A DNA stretch of 36,905 bases, taken from assembly GCF_000382225.1 (NCBI RefSeq), contig NZ_KB907831.1:1-36905 (forward strand), given 5' to 3'. Under the pieces are notes generated by a model that did no database searches, was not told the origin of the DNA, and saw only the letters and a program-made list of their open reading frames with translations. Below are positions 1 to 8,886 of the stretch, one piece after another. The DNA comes from Hymenobacter aerophilus DSM 13606 (GTDB taxonomy: Bacteria > Bacteroidota > Bacteroidia > Cytophagales > Hymenobacteraceae). The position numbers and the translations under genes are program-made. Numbering within the stretch: position 1 is the stretch's first letter; the number at the start of each line of letters is the position of its first letter.

Positions 1-160
1 CTTTTACGGGCAGCCAGCGCCACTGGCAGCCTGTTTTGAGCTTGTAGCAGATGGCGCCCACCACCTCAGCCAGGTCGACGCTTGCGCGGCGGCCACCAGC
101 ACGGGCCGGCAACAAGGGCAGTATCCAGCGGGTAATTATATCTTTGCTCAAGACTTCCAT
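1..160 (-). CDS. IS5-family transposase, N-terminal part, cut by the window edge
   Basis: The minus strand from ATG at 158-160 is open to base 1 and gives 53 codons. The translation has the start of an IS5-type transposase: a short helix (MEVLSKDIITRWILPLLP), a basic GRRAS stretch, a VVGAICYKLKTGCQWR segment and the RWLP motif. In this family the N-terminal domain binds the element ends and the DDE catalytic domain follows; the catalytic part lies outside the window, so activity cannot be judged. The end of the element should lie to the right of the start codon, somewhere in 161-260, but I could not define its inverted repeat without the other end. Confidence 0.85.
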   Translation of the reverse strand, partial: MEVLSKDIITRWILPLLPARAGGRRASVDLAEVVGAICYKLKTGCQWRWLPVK

Positions 161-404
161 GAGGGAGGGAAAGGAGATGGGTCGCACCTCAAATTTCCCG
201 CTTTTGTGGGAGTCTTTTCTGTTTTGCGCCTGACTGACTACTTCCTAAACAGCTTCATTGCTGCCACCAAAATAATTTCGTGTCGGAATATCGCTACAAC
301 GGCTCAACGGCGGCGCTGGTTGCCCGTGCCGGGCCGGCAGCGGTAATCGGCAAACGGGCTTTATTGTACCTTCGGCGCCGAACCAGGTTTTAGAATAAAG
401 CGAA
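161..404. other. IS end and leader of the subtilase gene; no gene seen
   Basis: This stretch separates the IS5-type transposase start from the subtilase gene. The outer end of the IS is probably here; a sequence such as GACTACTTCCTAAACAG near 236-252 resembles ends of some IS5-family members, but this is a guess. Short ORFs that cross it on either strand have no recognisable product and are probably spurious. Confidence 0.3.
367..374 (+). promoter_or_regulatory. possible Bacteroidota -7 element TACCTTCG
   Basis: TACCTTCG matches the Bacteroidota -7 consensus TAnnTTTG at all but one fixed position and lies about 30 bases before the TTG start at 405. No clear TTG -33 box was seen. Confidence 0.3.
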
Positions 405-2105
405 TTGCGGTTGCGTTGGTGTTTGATCTTATGGCTGAGTGGGCTGGTCGGACTGCCGGCCACCGCGCAAAGCCCGTCGCGGCCGGCCGCGGCGCCCACG
501 GCCCGCTACTGGGTTACGTTCCGCGATAAAGCGGGCCAGACGCTGCAGCCGCAAACCTACTTTACCGCCGCCGCCCAGGCCCGCCGCCGCCGCCAGCACC
601 TGCCCGCCTTCGACAGCACCGACCTGCCGGTGCGCCCCGATTACCTGGCCCGGGTGCAGGCCCTGAGCGACACTGTTTCGCTGGTCAGCCGCTGGTTTAA
701 TGCCGTGGCCTGCCGGGCCACGCCGGCACAGGCCGCCCGGCTGCGGCTCATGCCCGGCGTGCGCCGCGTGGAGGCCTGGCCCGAACGCCCGCTGCTACCC
801 GCCGCAACTCCGCGCCCCAATACCGGCCCGCAACCGGCCGGCCCACCCGCGCGCCTTTCGTCCGCCGACCGGGCGCTGGCCCACCGGCAGACGGCCGTGC
901 TCGGGGCCGCCGAGTTCCGGCGGGCCGGCCAGCAGGGGCAGGGCCTGCGCATTGCCGTGTTTGATGTCGGCTTCCGCGGCACCGACACCCACCCGGCGTT
1001 TGCGCACCTGCTCCGTCGCCAGGCCATTGTAGCCACCTACGATTTTCTGCGCCGCTCGCCCGACGTGTTCCGGGGCGGTACGCACGGCACCGAGGTGCTG
1101 GCGTGCCTGGCCGGCCAGCTGCCCGATAGCACGTTTCTGGGGCTGGCACCGGAAGCCGAGTTTCTGCTGGCCCGCACCGAGCAGCAGGGCCGCGAGCGGT
1201 ACGCCGAGGAAGAAGCTTGGCTGGCCGCTGCCGAGTGGGCCGACCGCAACGGCGCCGACATCATCAACTCGTCGCTGGGCTACACCGACCGCCGCTATTT
1301 TCCGGAGCAGATGAACGGGCGTACCAGCCTGGTGGCCCGCGCCGCCGCGCTGGCCGTGCACAAGGGCATGCTGGTGGTGAATGCGGCCGGCAATGCCGGC
1401 GACGATCCGCGCTGGCGCACTATCGGCACGCCCGCCGATGCCGACTCGGTGCTAACGGTGGGCGGCCTCGACCCCGAAACCTGGCTGCACCTCGATTTCA
1501 GCAGTTACGGGCCCGCGGCGGGCGGGCGGCTCAAGCCCAATCTGGCGGCTTTTGGGGTGGCGGTTACGGCCGTGCCGGGCGGTTTCGAGCGCGTCGAGGG
1601 TACCTCGTTTGCCAGCCCGCTGGTAGCGGGTTTTGCGGCCTGCGCCTGGCAGCAGCAGCGCGATTTGCCGGTGATGGCGCTGTTTGCCCGCCTGCAGCAG
1701 GCCGGGCAGCTCTACCCGTATTTCGACTACGCCCACGGCTACGGCCTGCCCCAGGCCGCCGCTTTCCGCCCCGTCGGCCCGCCGCCCACGCTGCCGGCGC
1801 CCACCTTCGATTTCATAGCCGCCGACTCGCTGGTCAGTATCATCATCCGGCCCGAAGCCGGCACCGTGCCCGCCTACCAGCTGCCGCTGCTGGCCGATAC
1901 AACGGCCAATGGGCCGGCCGCCGTAGCCGCTCCGCCGGCGCCGCTGTACTGGCAGCTGCGCACCGCTACGGGCTTTATTGTGCGCTACGAGGTGCTGGAG
2001 GTCGGCCAGCGGGCGGTGCTGCGGGTGCCGCTGCGGCAGCTGCCGCCCGGTGGCACGGTGCGGGCCCATTACCGGGGCTACACGGCTAGCTTTGTGGCTC
2101 CATGA
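405..2105 (+). CDS. secreted subtilisin-like serine peptidase (S8 family)
   Basis: A 566-residue protein with a Sec signal peptide (about residues 1-22, ending PATAQ) and an S8 catalytic domain. Asp187 lies in IAVFDVGF, His227 in GGTHGTEVL, the oxyanion Asn330 in NAAGNAGDD and Ser401 in EGTSFASPLVAG, so the full triad is present and the enzyme is probably active. A region of about 90 residues precedes the peptidase and may be an inhibitor-like propeptide; a C-terminal beta-rich tail of about 110 residues follows. No T9SS sorting domain is evident. The chosen start is TTG at 405, because an in-frame stop (TAA at 396) lies just upstream and no ATG precedes the signal peptide. The stop overlaps the next start as ATGA, so the two genes are translationally coupled. 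Confidence 0.9.
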   Translation: MRLRWCLILWLSGLVGLPATAQSPSRPAAAPTARYWVTFRDKAGQTLQPQTYFTAAAQARRRRQHLPAFDSTDLPVRPDYLARVQALSDTVSLVSRWFNAVACRATPAQAARLRLMPGVRRVEAWPERPLLPAATPRPNTGPQPAGPPARLSSADRALAHRQTAVLGAAEFRRAGQQGQGLRIAVFDVGFRGTDTHPAFAHLLRRQAIVATYDFLRRSPDVFRGGTHGTEVLACLAGQLPDSTFLGLAPEAEFLLARTEQQGRERYAEEEAWLAAAEWADRNGADIINSSLGYTDRRYFPEQMNGRTSLVARAAALAVHKGMLVVNAAGNAGDDPRWRTIGTPADADSVLTVGGLDPETWLHLDFSSYGPAAGGRLKPNLAAFGVAVTAVPGGFERVEGTSFASPLVAGFAACAWQQQRDLPVMALFARLQQAGQLYPYFDYAHGYGLPQAAAFRPVGPPPTLPAPTFDFIAADSLVSIIIRPEAGTVPAYQLPLLADTTANGPAAVAAPPAPLYWQLRTATGFIVRYEVLEVGQRAVLRVPLRQLPPGGTVRAHYRGYTASFVAP

Positions 2106-2830
2106 GGCATTATAAACCCCCGTTCGGGCTGCTGGCGTTGCTGCTGGCGGCCGCGCTGCCCCGGCCGGCGGCGGCCCAGCAAGTGCTGCTGCGCGCCGAC
2201 CCAGTTACCGACACCATTCCGGCTCGCTATGGCCCCAACCGCGCCTTCTACCAGCACCTGTTTGTGGGCTACACGGCCGTGGCGGGCGCGCCGGCCGGGC
2301 CAGGGGCCGAGCTGCGCTACCTGCAGTCGGGCGAGCTGTTTGCCGGGCTGCGCAACAAGTGGCGCGTGGCGGGGCCGGCCGCCGTGGGCCTCGATGCCCG
2401 CTTTGCCTACCTGCGCTACCAGCTGCGGCAAACCAACCAGAAGCTCGTGCCCACGCCGCAGCTGCACCACCGCGAAACCCTGAACCTGACGCAGCTGCAG
2501 CTGGAGCCCTTTGCCCGCCTTAGCTTCGGGCGGCGCGGCAACGTGGTGGGCAACTACCTCGATGTGAGCGGCTGGGGCGGCTGGGCCCTGGGCGCCAGCC
2601 ACCGCTACGAAGACCGGCCCGGGCAGGGGCAGGGCAAACGTACGCTGGTAAAAGAAGCCCGCCCGGCCTATTTGCACCGCTGGAGCTGGGGCCTGGGCGC
2701 CCGGCTGGGGTCGGGCCGCTACGCGCTGCTGGCCCGCTACCGCCTCGCCGACTCGTTCAGTGGCTCGGCGCCGGCCACTTACCCCGAACTGCCGCGCTGG
2801 CTGCTGGGGCTGGAAGTAGGCGTGTTCTGA
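2102..2830 (+). CDS. putative outer-membrane beta-barrel protein
   Basis: A 242-residue protein with a signal peptide (residues 1-26, cleavage after AAA). The mature part is rich in alternating aromatic and polar residues, for example YALLARYRLADSF, and ends in a phenylalanine (LGLEVGVF), as do many outer-membrane barrels. I recognise no named family. It overlaps the subtilase gene by four bases (ATGA), which implies one transcript and possibly a joint role at the cell surface. Function unknown; the barrel assignment is inference from composition and C-terminus. Confidence 0.75.
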   Translation: MRHYKPPFGLLALLLAAALPRPAAAQQVLLRADPVTDTIPARYGPNRAFYQHLFVGYTAVAGAPAGPGAELRYLQSGELFAGLRNKWRVAGPAAVGLDARFAYLRYQLRQTNQKLVPTPQLHHRETLNLTQLQLEPFARLSFGRRGNVVGNYLDVSGWGGWALGASHRYEDRPGQGQGKRTLVKEARPAYLHRWSWGLGARLGSGRYALLARYRLADSFSGSAPATYPELPRWLLGLEVGVF

Positions 2831-3050
2831 AAATAAGCCAAAAAAATGCGCTTCCTACAGCCCATGAGCCGACCAATTTCGTAGGTAAACCGGCTGCTGA
2901 CTTTGCCGGGCGCCAGCGCGCCGCGGTAAGCGGCTGACAGCCACTTAATTTTGTAAGCTAAATTGGCCGAATGCCGATAAATCCCGAGCTTTCGGGGCTG
3001 GAGGCCTCATCAGGGCTTTTCCGGCTGAATTATTGCCGCGTCTGCTTCCC

Positions 3051-3653
3051 ATGAAAAAACTACTAATCCCCGTTGCCGGAGCGTTTTGCCTGCTTCAACT
3101 GTCGTCATGCCTGAACACGGAGCGCGAAGTGGCCACCTCCCGCAACACCGACCGTCAGTTCACGCCCGGTATGGAAGCCAACCGCGGCCGGGTGAATGAG
3201 CGCACCGTGCTGCGGACGGTGAATGCCAGCCACAATTTCTCGTCGCCGAAGGCCAAAGACACCTTTATACTGCAACTGCGCGGGCCTAAAATCGCCACTT
3301 CGCAGGCTCATTTCATCATCCTCAACAGTGCCGGCGATACGCTGCGCCAGGAAGTAATGCCGGCCACGGCCCTCATCCGCGACCAGGATGTGGCCGACCC
3401 GCAGACATCCACGGTGCGCGACAAGGAAATTGCCATTCTGCAGGGCATGAACAGCTTTTTCCGCGACGACCGGTTTGTGCAGCCGGCCGTGCCCAAAGCC
3501 GCCGTGCAGCCCGAAAACGTTGATGCTCAGTCGTGGTCGTCGGTGAAGGCCGACACCCGCGCCATCGGCTTCGACTACCCCTCGGCCGACGGCCGGGAGC
3601 GGCGGGTGGCCTACTCCAAAGCCCTGAAAAGGGCCGTCGTTATTGCCGAGTAA
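3051..3653 (+). CDS. small lipoprotein of unknown function
   Basis: A 200-residue protein with a lipoprotein signal peptide: MKKLLIPVAGAF then the lipobox LSSC, with Cys20 as the predicted acylation site. ATG at 3051 is preferred over an upstream in-frame TTG at 3033, because only the ATG places a normal MKK n-region in front. The mature part has no motif I recognise; it contains a predicted beta-rich middle (TFILQLRGPK, AHFIILNSAGD) and a charged C-terminus. A 220-base gap separates it from the upstream pair and a strong terminator follows, so it is probably a single-gene unit. Expected location: periplasmic face of a membrane. Confidence 0.8.
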   Translation: MKKLLIPVAGAFCLLQLSSCLNTEREVATSRNTDRQFTPGMEANRGRVNERTVLRTVNASHNFSSPKAKDTFILQLRGPKIATSQAHFIILNSAGDTLRQEVMPATALIRDQDVADPQTSTVRDKEIAILQGMNSFFRDDRFVQPAVPKAAVQPENVDAQSWSSVKADTRAIGFDYPSADGRERRVAYSKALKRAVVIAE

Positions 3654-3670
3654 GCTCGCTGAAACAGTAT

Positions 3671-3730
3671 AAAAGCCCCAAGCCACCGCGCTACCGAAGT
3701 ATTTCGGAGCGCAGTGGCTTGGGGCTTTTT
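3671..3730 (+). terminator. strong rho-independent terminator after the lipoprotein gene
   Basis: A 16-bp perfect stem (3671-3686 with 3714-3729, AAAAGCCCCAAGCCAC and its complement) encloses a loop that can itself pair, and ends in a run of five T. The A run at the 5' side would also let it act on minus-strand transcripts. Confidence 0.85.
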
Positions 3731-3778
3731 AACTGGAAGTGCCTATTGCGAGGGGGGGGGCGAAAGCCTGAAAAGTAA

Positions 3779-3815
3779 AACGCGGGACAGCTTCCGAAAA
3801 AGCCATCCCGCGTTC
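3779..3815 (-). terminator. terminator hairpin for the M23 peptidase gene
   Basis: AACGCGGGA at 3779-3787 pairs with TCCCGCGTT at 3807-3815. Read on the minus strand the stem is followed by TTTTACTTTT, so it fits as the terminator of the minus-strand gene ending at 3908. Confidence 0.65.
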
Positions 3816-3907
3816 TTACTCCAATCACCGGCTCAAACGTACGGGCGGCTGCATGAAGGCTGGATGAAGAGTTGAACTATTGGCTGTGGCAGACGGGGCT
3901 TACTTTC

Positions 3908-5239
3908 TCACAACAGCCAGCCGGTGCGGCCGTTGGGTTGGCGCACCAGGCGGCTGGCTCCGAACTCGCCGAGCACGGCCACGGCCGTTTGGGCGGGCAG
4001 CGCCGCAATGGCGGGGGCGCCGGCCAGCGGGAACGAATGCAGCTCGGTGGCAGCCGGCAGCTTCTCGCGGCGCAACGGGGCGGCGGCGCGCACGGCCGGA
4101 GCCGGCACAAAGCCGCTGCCGCCGCCGGGCAGCTGCACCCGCAGCCAGCCCGGCACGGCTCCCAGCACCAGCAACGGCGTGGTGCGGGTGGCCAACCGGC
4201 CCGCGGCCAGGGCCGCTTTGGCGGTTGGCGTGCGGCGCAGGGGCAGCCGGTTTTCGCGGGCCCGCACGTACTGGCCCAGCTCGGCAGGCAGCTTTTTGGC
4301 CGGGGCCGCGGGCGCGTCGGCCCGGCGCACGAAGGGCAGCGGGTCGAGGGCGCCGTTGCGGTACACGCCGAAGTGCAGGTGGGGTGGGGTAGTGCGGGCG
4401 TTGCCGGTGTTGCCTACCAGCCCCAGCGTGTCGCCGGTGCGCACGCGCTGGCCGGGTTGCACCAGCTGCTTATCGAGGTGGGCGTAGTAGAGGTGGGCGT
4501 CGGCATCGGCCGTAGCAAGCCACACAACGCGGCCGCCCAGCTTCGTTTCCTGCACTCGCGTGATAACGCCGGGCGCGGCGGCCAGGGCGGGCGTGCCGCG
4601 GGGCGCAAAAATATCCACGCCCTCGTGGCGGCGCGCCCCGCCGTCGCGGCCGGCGCCCCAGAACGAGCCGATGGCCTTATCGGACTTGCCCAGTACCGGG
4701 AAGCTCAGGCTGGGCTCGCGGCGGATGCTGAGCGTGTAGCGGCCGCCGCGCAGCAGCTCGGGCTGCACCCGCAGCAGGTGCTGGCGGTCGGCTTCCACCA
4801 CGTAGCGAAACGAGAGGCTGGCCGTGTCGGCCGAGAGCAGGGGCCGGGGTGCGGCTTGGTCGGGGCGCAGCTCGAAGGCGTCGAGAAACACGCGGGGCGG
4901 GGTGGTACCGGGCGCCAGCGTAAGGCTCACGCGGATGGCCTCGCCCGCCCGCACCCCGTAGCGCAACCCCAGCGCCACGGCCCGGTCAGCGGGGAAAAAG
5001 CCCGATTCGTGGTAGGGCAGCTGCACCGTCAGCGAGTCGTGCAGGGCCTGGTCGGCGGCCCGCAGCCAGTCGCGGCCCAGAGCCGTCTCGGCGAGGCCGG
5101 CCTGGCGCAGGCGGCGGGCGTAGGTTTCGTGGGGCGTGGTTGGCTGCAGCAGGCCGCGCAGGGTTTGGTTGGGGCTACAGGCACCAAGCAGGGCCAGGAG
5201 CAGGAAGAAAGGCAGGGCGGCGCGAAGGCGAAACAGCAT
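3908..5239 (-). CDS. M23 family metallopeptidase, lipoprotein, with C-terminal SH3-like repeats
   Basis: A 443-residue peptidoglycan endopeptidase of the LytM/M23 type. ATG at 5239 is chosen because it gives a lipoprotein signal (MLFRLRAALPFF, lipobox LGAC); a start 13 codons upstream spoils the n-region. After an N-terminal domain of about 185 residues comes the M23 core with zinc ligands His205 and Asp209 (HEGVD) and the HLH motif at 287-289 (HLHFG). Two SH3-like segments follow at about 345-385 and 405-440 (GWLRVQLPGGGSGFV, VRQPNGRTGW), which probably bind cell-wall peptides. The role is cleavage of peptide cross-links on the periplasmic side. It is transcribed away from the histidine kinase gene. 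Confidence 0.88.
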   Translation of the reverse strand: MLFRLRAALPFFLLLALLGACSPNQTLRGLLQPTTPHETYARRLRQAGLAETALGRDWLRAADQALHDSLTVQLPYHESGFFPADRAVALGLRYGVRAGEAIRVSLTLAPGTTPPRVFLDAFELRPDQAAPRPLLSADTASLSFRYVVEADRQHLLRVQPELLRGGRYTLSIRREPSLSFPVLGKSDKAIGSFWGAGRDGGARRHEGVDIFAPRGTPALAAAPGVITRVQETKLGGRVVWLATADADAHLYYAHLDKQLVQPGQRVRTGDTLGLVGNTGNARTTPPHLHFGVYRNGALDPLPFVRRADAPAAPAKKLPAELGQYVRARENRLPLRRTPTAKAALAAGRLATRTTPLLVLGAVPGWLRVQLPGGGSGFVPAPAVRAAAPLRREKLPAATELHSFPLAGAPAIAALPAQTAVAVLGEFGASRLVRQPNGRTGWLL

Positions 5240-5368
5240 AAACAGAACGGGCGGCGAAGGGCAACAAACAGCCGGCACAAACAGGCTGCCCGACTAAACC
5301 CCGGCGGGGCCCGACTAGTTCGGGCCAGCGCCGGCAACGGCTCGTGGGCGCAAGTAACCGGCAAGCCG

Positions 5369-5376
5369 TAAGTTTA
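5369..5376 (+). promoter_or_regulatory. possible -7 element TAAGTTTA before the histidine kinase gene
   Basis: TAAGTTTA matches TAnnTTTG except the last base and lies 28 bases before the ATG at 5404, in the divergent region between the M23 peptidase and kinase genes. No good -33 box was seen. Confidence 0.3.
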
Positions 5377-5403
5377 CCCTGGCTTTCCTCCGACTTCATC
5401 CTA

Positions 5404-7404
5404 ATGCCTGCCTTCCCGACTGCCGCTGCCCCCGATTCCCTTGAAGACGACCTGACCGCGCTGCTCGATGTGTCGCCGGCCGCCATGGGGCTGCTGCGGC
5501 CGCTGGGCGCGCCGGAAGGCCACCCGGCCGGCTTCACCGATCTGGCGTTCGAGTACCTCAACCCGGCCGCGCAACAGATCCTGGGCCTGCCCGCCCGGCC
5601 TACCGAAACCTGGCACGCTCGCCTGCCTACCACCGAGTGGCTGCTGGAAGTGTGCCGCTCGGCCCTGCGCTCGGGCCAGCCCGGCCACTACGAGCTGCCG
5701 CCCGCCGGCCCCCACGAGCCGGGCTACCGCCTCACGTTCCGGCCGGTGAGCGGGGGGCGGCTGCTGATGGGCTGCGGGGTGGATGAGGCAGTGGAGCCGG
5801 GCAGCCTGGCGGCCCGCGTGCGCCGGATGGCGGCCGAGTCGGGGAGGCTGCGGCAGCAGCTGGCCCAGGCCGAAACGGCCGCCCAGAGCCACGTGCAGGA
5901 GCGCGAGAACTTCTACCAGGTATTCGAGCAGGCCCCCGTGCTGGTGGCCCTGCTGCGCGGGCCTCAGCACACGTTTTTGTACTGCAACCCGGCGTATCAG
6001 GAGCTGTTTCCGGGCCGCCAGCTGCTGGGCCTCACGTACCGGCAGGCGCTGCCCGAATTTGTGCGCCAGGGCCTGCTGCCCGAGCTGGACGCGGTGTACG
6101 CCACGGGCCGCACGTTTTACGGCACGGAGCTGCCAGTCGATATTTATTCCGTCGTCGAGCAGGACCTGGTGCTGCGCTACTACGATTTCAGCTACCAGCC
6201 CTACCGCGAAAACGGAACGATTGTGGGCGTCTCCATCTTCGCCTACGACGTAACCGAGCAGGTGCTTTCGCGGCTGATGCGCGCCGAGCAGCAGCAGCAG
6301 CTGCTGGCGTTGTTCGACCAGGCGCCGGTGGCCATCTGCCTGTTCCGGGGCCCCGAGTTTGTGCTGGAAATCGTGAATTCGCTCATGCTCGATATCCTGC
6401 AGCGGCCGCTGGAAATGCTGCTCGACCGGCCGTTCTGCGAGGCCCTGCCCGAGCTGGCCGAGCAGGGCCTGGTGCAGGTGCTCGACGAGGTGCGCGCCAG
6501 CGGCCGGGCCTACGTGGTGCAGGAGCTGCCCCTGCGGCTGGCCCACCACGGCCCCGACGAAACGGGCTACTACAACTTCGTGTACGAGCCGCTGCGCGAC
6601 GAGCAAGGGCAGCCCACGAGCATCGTGTGCGTGGCCACCGAGGTAACCGAGCAGGTGCTGGCCCGCCAGCAGCTGAGCCTGACCAACGAGCGGCTGCTGC
6701 TTGCCAACCAGCAGCTCACCCACACCAACGCCGACCTCGACAACTTCATCTACACCGCCTCGCACGACCTGAAAGCGCCCATCAGCAACATTGAGGCGCT
6801 GGTAACGGCGCTGCGCGAAGACCTGGCGCTGCCCACCGCCGAGGCCGACGTGCCGGGCCTGCTCGATTTGATGCAGGATTCGGTGGAACGCTTCAAGCAC
6901 ACCATCGACCAGCTCACCGACATTACCAAGCTCCAGAAAGCCCACACCAGCCCGCTGACCCCGTTGCGGCTGGCCGTGCTGGTCGAAAACGTGCGCCGCG
7001 ACCTGGCCTCCGAAATAGCGGCGGCCGGCGGCACGCTGACCGTGGAAGTGCCCGCCGACCTGACGGTGCTGTTTGCCGAAAAGAACCTGCGCTCCATCGT
7101 TTACAACCTGCTCAGCAACGCGTTCAAGTACCGCCACCCGGCCCGGCCCCCGCACGTGGTGTTGCGGGCGAAGGGTGGGAGCGGGGCCGGCCTCGAGCTG
7201 GAAGTGGCCGACAATGGCCTGGGCCTGACGCCGGCCCAGCAGCCGCGGGTGTTCGATATGTTCCAGCGCCTGCACGACCACGTGGAGGGCTCGGGGCTGG
7301 GCCTGTACATGGTGAAAAAGATCCTCGACAACGCCGGCGGCCGGGTAGAGCTGAGCAGTGAATTCGGCGTTGGCACCGTTTTCCGCGTACACCTGCCTAA
7401 CTAA
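5404..7404 (+). CDS. soluble PAS-domain sensor histidine kinase
   Basis: A 666-residue histidine kinase without signal peptide or membrane segments, so cytoplasmic. Three PAS-like domains are visible: about 20-130 (LAFEYLNPAAQQILGLP), 175-295 (LLRGPQHTFLYCNPAYQELF) and 300-420 (FVLEIVNSLMLDIL). A coiled coil (AAESGRLRQQLAQAETAAQ) links the first two. The phosphoacceptor is His454 in TASHDLKAPIS, followed by the N box (NLLSNAFKYRHP), the DNGLGL box and the GSGLGLYMVKKI box, so all kinase motifs are intact. The H box (ASHDLKAP) is of the type common in Bacteroidota and phytochrome-like kinases. ATG at 5404 is used; the earlier in-frame start adds 20 residues without homology. A response regulator follows 66 bases downstream and is the likely partner. 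Confidence 0.9.
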   Translation: MPAFPTAAAPDSLEDDLTALLDVSPAAMGLLRPLGAPEGHPAGFTDLAFEYLNPAAQQILGLPARPTETWHARLPTTEWLLEVCRSALRSGQPGHYELPPAGPHEPGYRLTFRPVSGGRLLMGCGVDEAVEPGSLAARVRRMAAESGRLRQQLAQAETAAQSHVQERENFYQVFEQAPVLVALLRGPQHTFLYCNPAYQELFPGRQLLGLTYRQALPEFVRQGLLPELDAVYATGRTFYGTELPVDIYSVVEQDLVLRYYDFSYQPYRENGTIVGVSIFAYDVTEQVLSRLMRAEQQQQLLALFDQAPVAICLFRGPEFVLEIVNSLMLDILQRPLEMLLDRPFCEALPELAEQGLVQVLDEVRASGRAYVVQELPLRLAHHGPDETGYYNFVYEPLRDEQGQPTSIVCVATEVTEQVLARQQLSLTNERLLLANQQLTHTNADLDNFIYTASHDLKAPISNIEALVTALREDLALPTAEADVPGLLDLMQDSVERFKHTIDQLTDITKLQKAHTSPLTPLRLAVLVENVRRDLASEIAAAGGTLTVEVPADLTVLFAEKNLRSIVYNLLSNAFKYRHPARPPHVVLRAKGGSGAGLELEVADNGLGLTPAQQPRVFDMFQRLHDHVEGSGLGLYMVKKILDNAGGRVELSSEFGVGTVFRVHLPN

Positions 7405-7470
7405 GCGCGGGTGCCGGCCGGAAACTGAAACTCCGGCCGCCCCGGCGCGCATCTGCTCTTTTTCCACTGT

Positions 7471-7890
7471 ATGCTGCCTGTTATTCTGCTCGTCGATGAC
7501 GACCCGACCACCAATTTTCTCAGTACCCGCCTGCTTAAGCGGCTGGGGGTAGGCGAGGAGATTGTGGTGGCCCTCAATGGGTTCGAGGCCCTGCAGCAGC
7601 TGCAGCAGCGCTGCTTTGTGGGCGAGGCCGTTGGCAGCGCCTGCCCGGACCTGGTGCTGCTCGATGTGAACATGCCGGTGATGGATGGGTTCGAGTTTCT
7701 GGAGGCCTACCAGCAGCTGCCCGCCGAGCAGCGCCGCAACACCCTGGTCGTCATGCTCACTACCTCCATGCTGGCCACCGACCGCCAGCGGGCCGAGCAG
7801 CTGCCCGTGGCCGATTTTCTGACCAAACCCCTGACCCGCGAAAAGCTGGCCACTGTGCTCCGGCAGCATTTCGACATAGAGCTACCCTGA
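7471..7890 (+). CDS. single-domain response regulator (CheY-like)
   Basis: A 139-residue receiver domain with no output domain. The acidic pocket is VDDDP (residues 8-12), the phosphoacceptor is Asp65 in LLDVNMPVMDG, the switch threonines are in VVMLTTSM near 97-98 and the conserved Lys119 is in FLTKPLT. It probably receives phosphate from the PAS kinase directly upstream and acts through protein contacts. A 15-residue insertion-like segment (FVGEAVGSACPD) before the phosphoacceptor is typical of the Rcp1-like regulators that pair with such kinases. Confidence 0.9.
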   Translation: MLPVILLVDDDPTTNFLSTRLLKRLGVGEEIVVALNGFEALQQLQQRCFVGEAVGSACPDLVLLDVNMPVMDGFEFLEAYQQLPAEQRRNTLVVMLTTSMLATDRQRAEQLPVADFLTKPLTREKLATVLRQHFDIELP

Positions 7891-8018
7891 GCGAGAACCC
7901 TGAACGTAGAGGTTAGGAATGAGAAGTGAATTATGCACATCATACCTCATATTCTTCCCGTCGCACTTCTACTTTCTCCCTTCTCGCCTCTTCGTTCTCA
8001 CCTCTGACTTTTAATTTT

Positions 8019-8873
8019 ATGCTTTACCTCACCGAGTGCCCGCGCGACGCCATGCAGGGCTGGCCCGAGTTCATCCCGACCACCGATAAAATCGACTACC
8101 TCAACGCCCTGCTCAAAGTAGGCTTCAGCGTGCTTGATTTCGGCTCCTTCGTTTCGCCCAAGGCCATTCCGCAGCTCGCCGATACGGCCGAAGTGCTCGA
8201 CGGGCTCGACCTGAGCCAGTCGGGCACCATGCTGCTGGCCATTGTGGCCAACCTGCGCGGGGCCGAAACGGCGGCCCGCCACCCGCAAATCCGCTACATC
8301 GGCTTTCCGCTGTCGGTTTCTGAAACTTTCCAGCAGCGCAACACCAACAAAAGCATCGCCCAGGCGCTGGATGATGTGGCCCGGATGCAGGATATCTGCG
8401 CCCGCACCGGCCAACAGCAGGTGGTGTACCTGAGCATGGGCTTCGGCAACCCCTACGGCGACCCGTGGAGCCCCGAAGTGCTGGGCGAGTTCACCCAGCA
8501 GCTCGATGCGCTGGGCGTGGGCATCGTGGCCCTTTCCGACACCATCGGGGCCAGCACGCCAGCCACCATCGCGCCCGCCTTCCGCGAATTGACGACCGCT
8601 TACCCGGAAATCCGGTTCGGGGCCCACCTGCACACCACGCCCGATACCTGGCACGAGAAAGTACAGGCCGCCTACGAGGCCGGCTGCCGCCACTTCGATG
8701 GGGCGCTGGGCGGCTACGGCGGCTGCCCGATGGCGGCAGACGAGCTCACCGGTAACATGCCCACCGAGCGGCTGCTGGAGTTTTCTGCCCAGGTGGGCCT
8801 GGAGCCCGGCGTAAACCTGGAGGCGCTGAACGAGGCCGTGCGGCTGAATCAGCGCATCTTTGCGGGGCACTGA
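8019..8873 (+). CDS. hydroxymethylglutaryl-CoA lyase
   Basis: A 284-residue TIM-barrel enzyme of the HMGL-like family that cleaves 3-hydroxy-3-methylglutaryl-CoA to acetyl-CoA and acetoacetate, the last step of leucine degradation. Family motifs: ECPRDAMQGWP at the start, SDTIGASTP, GAHLHTTP and the signature GGYGGCPMA with the catalytic Cys236. ATG at 8019 is preferred; an upstream start at 7926 would add a serine- and threonine-rich sequence encoded by a pyrimidine-rich leader. The N-terminus is slightly shorter than in many members, which usually start with a VEVGPRDGLQ-type strand; ECPRDAMQGWP is a variant of this. The usual partners (methylcrotonyl-CoA carboxylase genes) are not in the window. 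Confidence 0.88.
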   Translation: MLYLTECPRDAMQGWPEFIPTTDKIDYLNALLKVGFSVLDFGSFVSPKAIPQLADTAEVLDGLDLSQSGTMLLAIVANLRGAETAARHPQIRYIGFPLSVSETFQQRNTNKSIAQALDDVARMQDICARTGQQQVVYLSMGFGNPYGDPWSPEVLGEFTQQLDALGVGIVALSDTIGASTPATIAPAFRELTTAYPEIRFGAHLHTTPDTWHEKVQAAYEAGCRHFDGALGGYGGCPMAADELTGNMPTERLLEFSAQVGLEPGVNLEALNEAVRLNQRIFAGH

Positions 8874-8886
8874 ACATTCTGAATGA

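Noticed and set aside
3872..5371. Long plus-strand ORF of 499 codons
   Set aside because: It is the antisense shadow of the M23 peptidase gene; its Gly/Arg/Gln-rich translation has no domain, while the minus strand has intact catalytic motifs.
5401..7869. Long minus-strand ORF of 822 codons
   Set aside because: Antisense of the histidine kinase and response regulator. High-GC coding produces long open shadows; the His/Gln/Val-rich translation has no family pattern.
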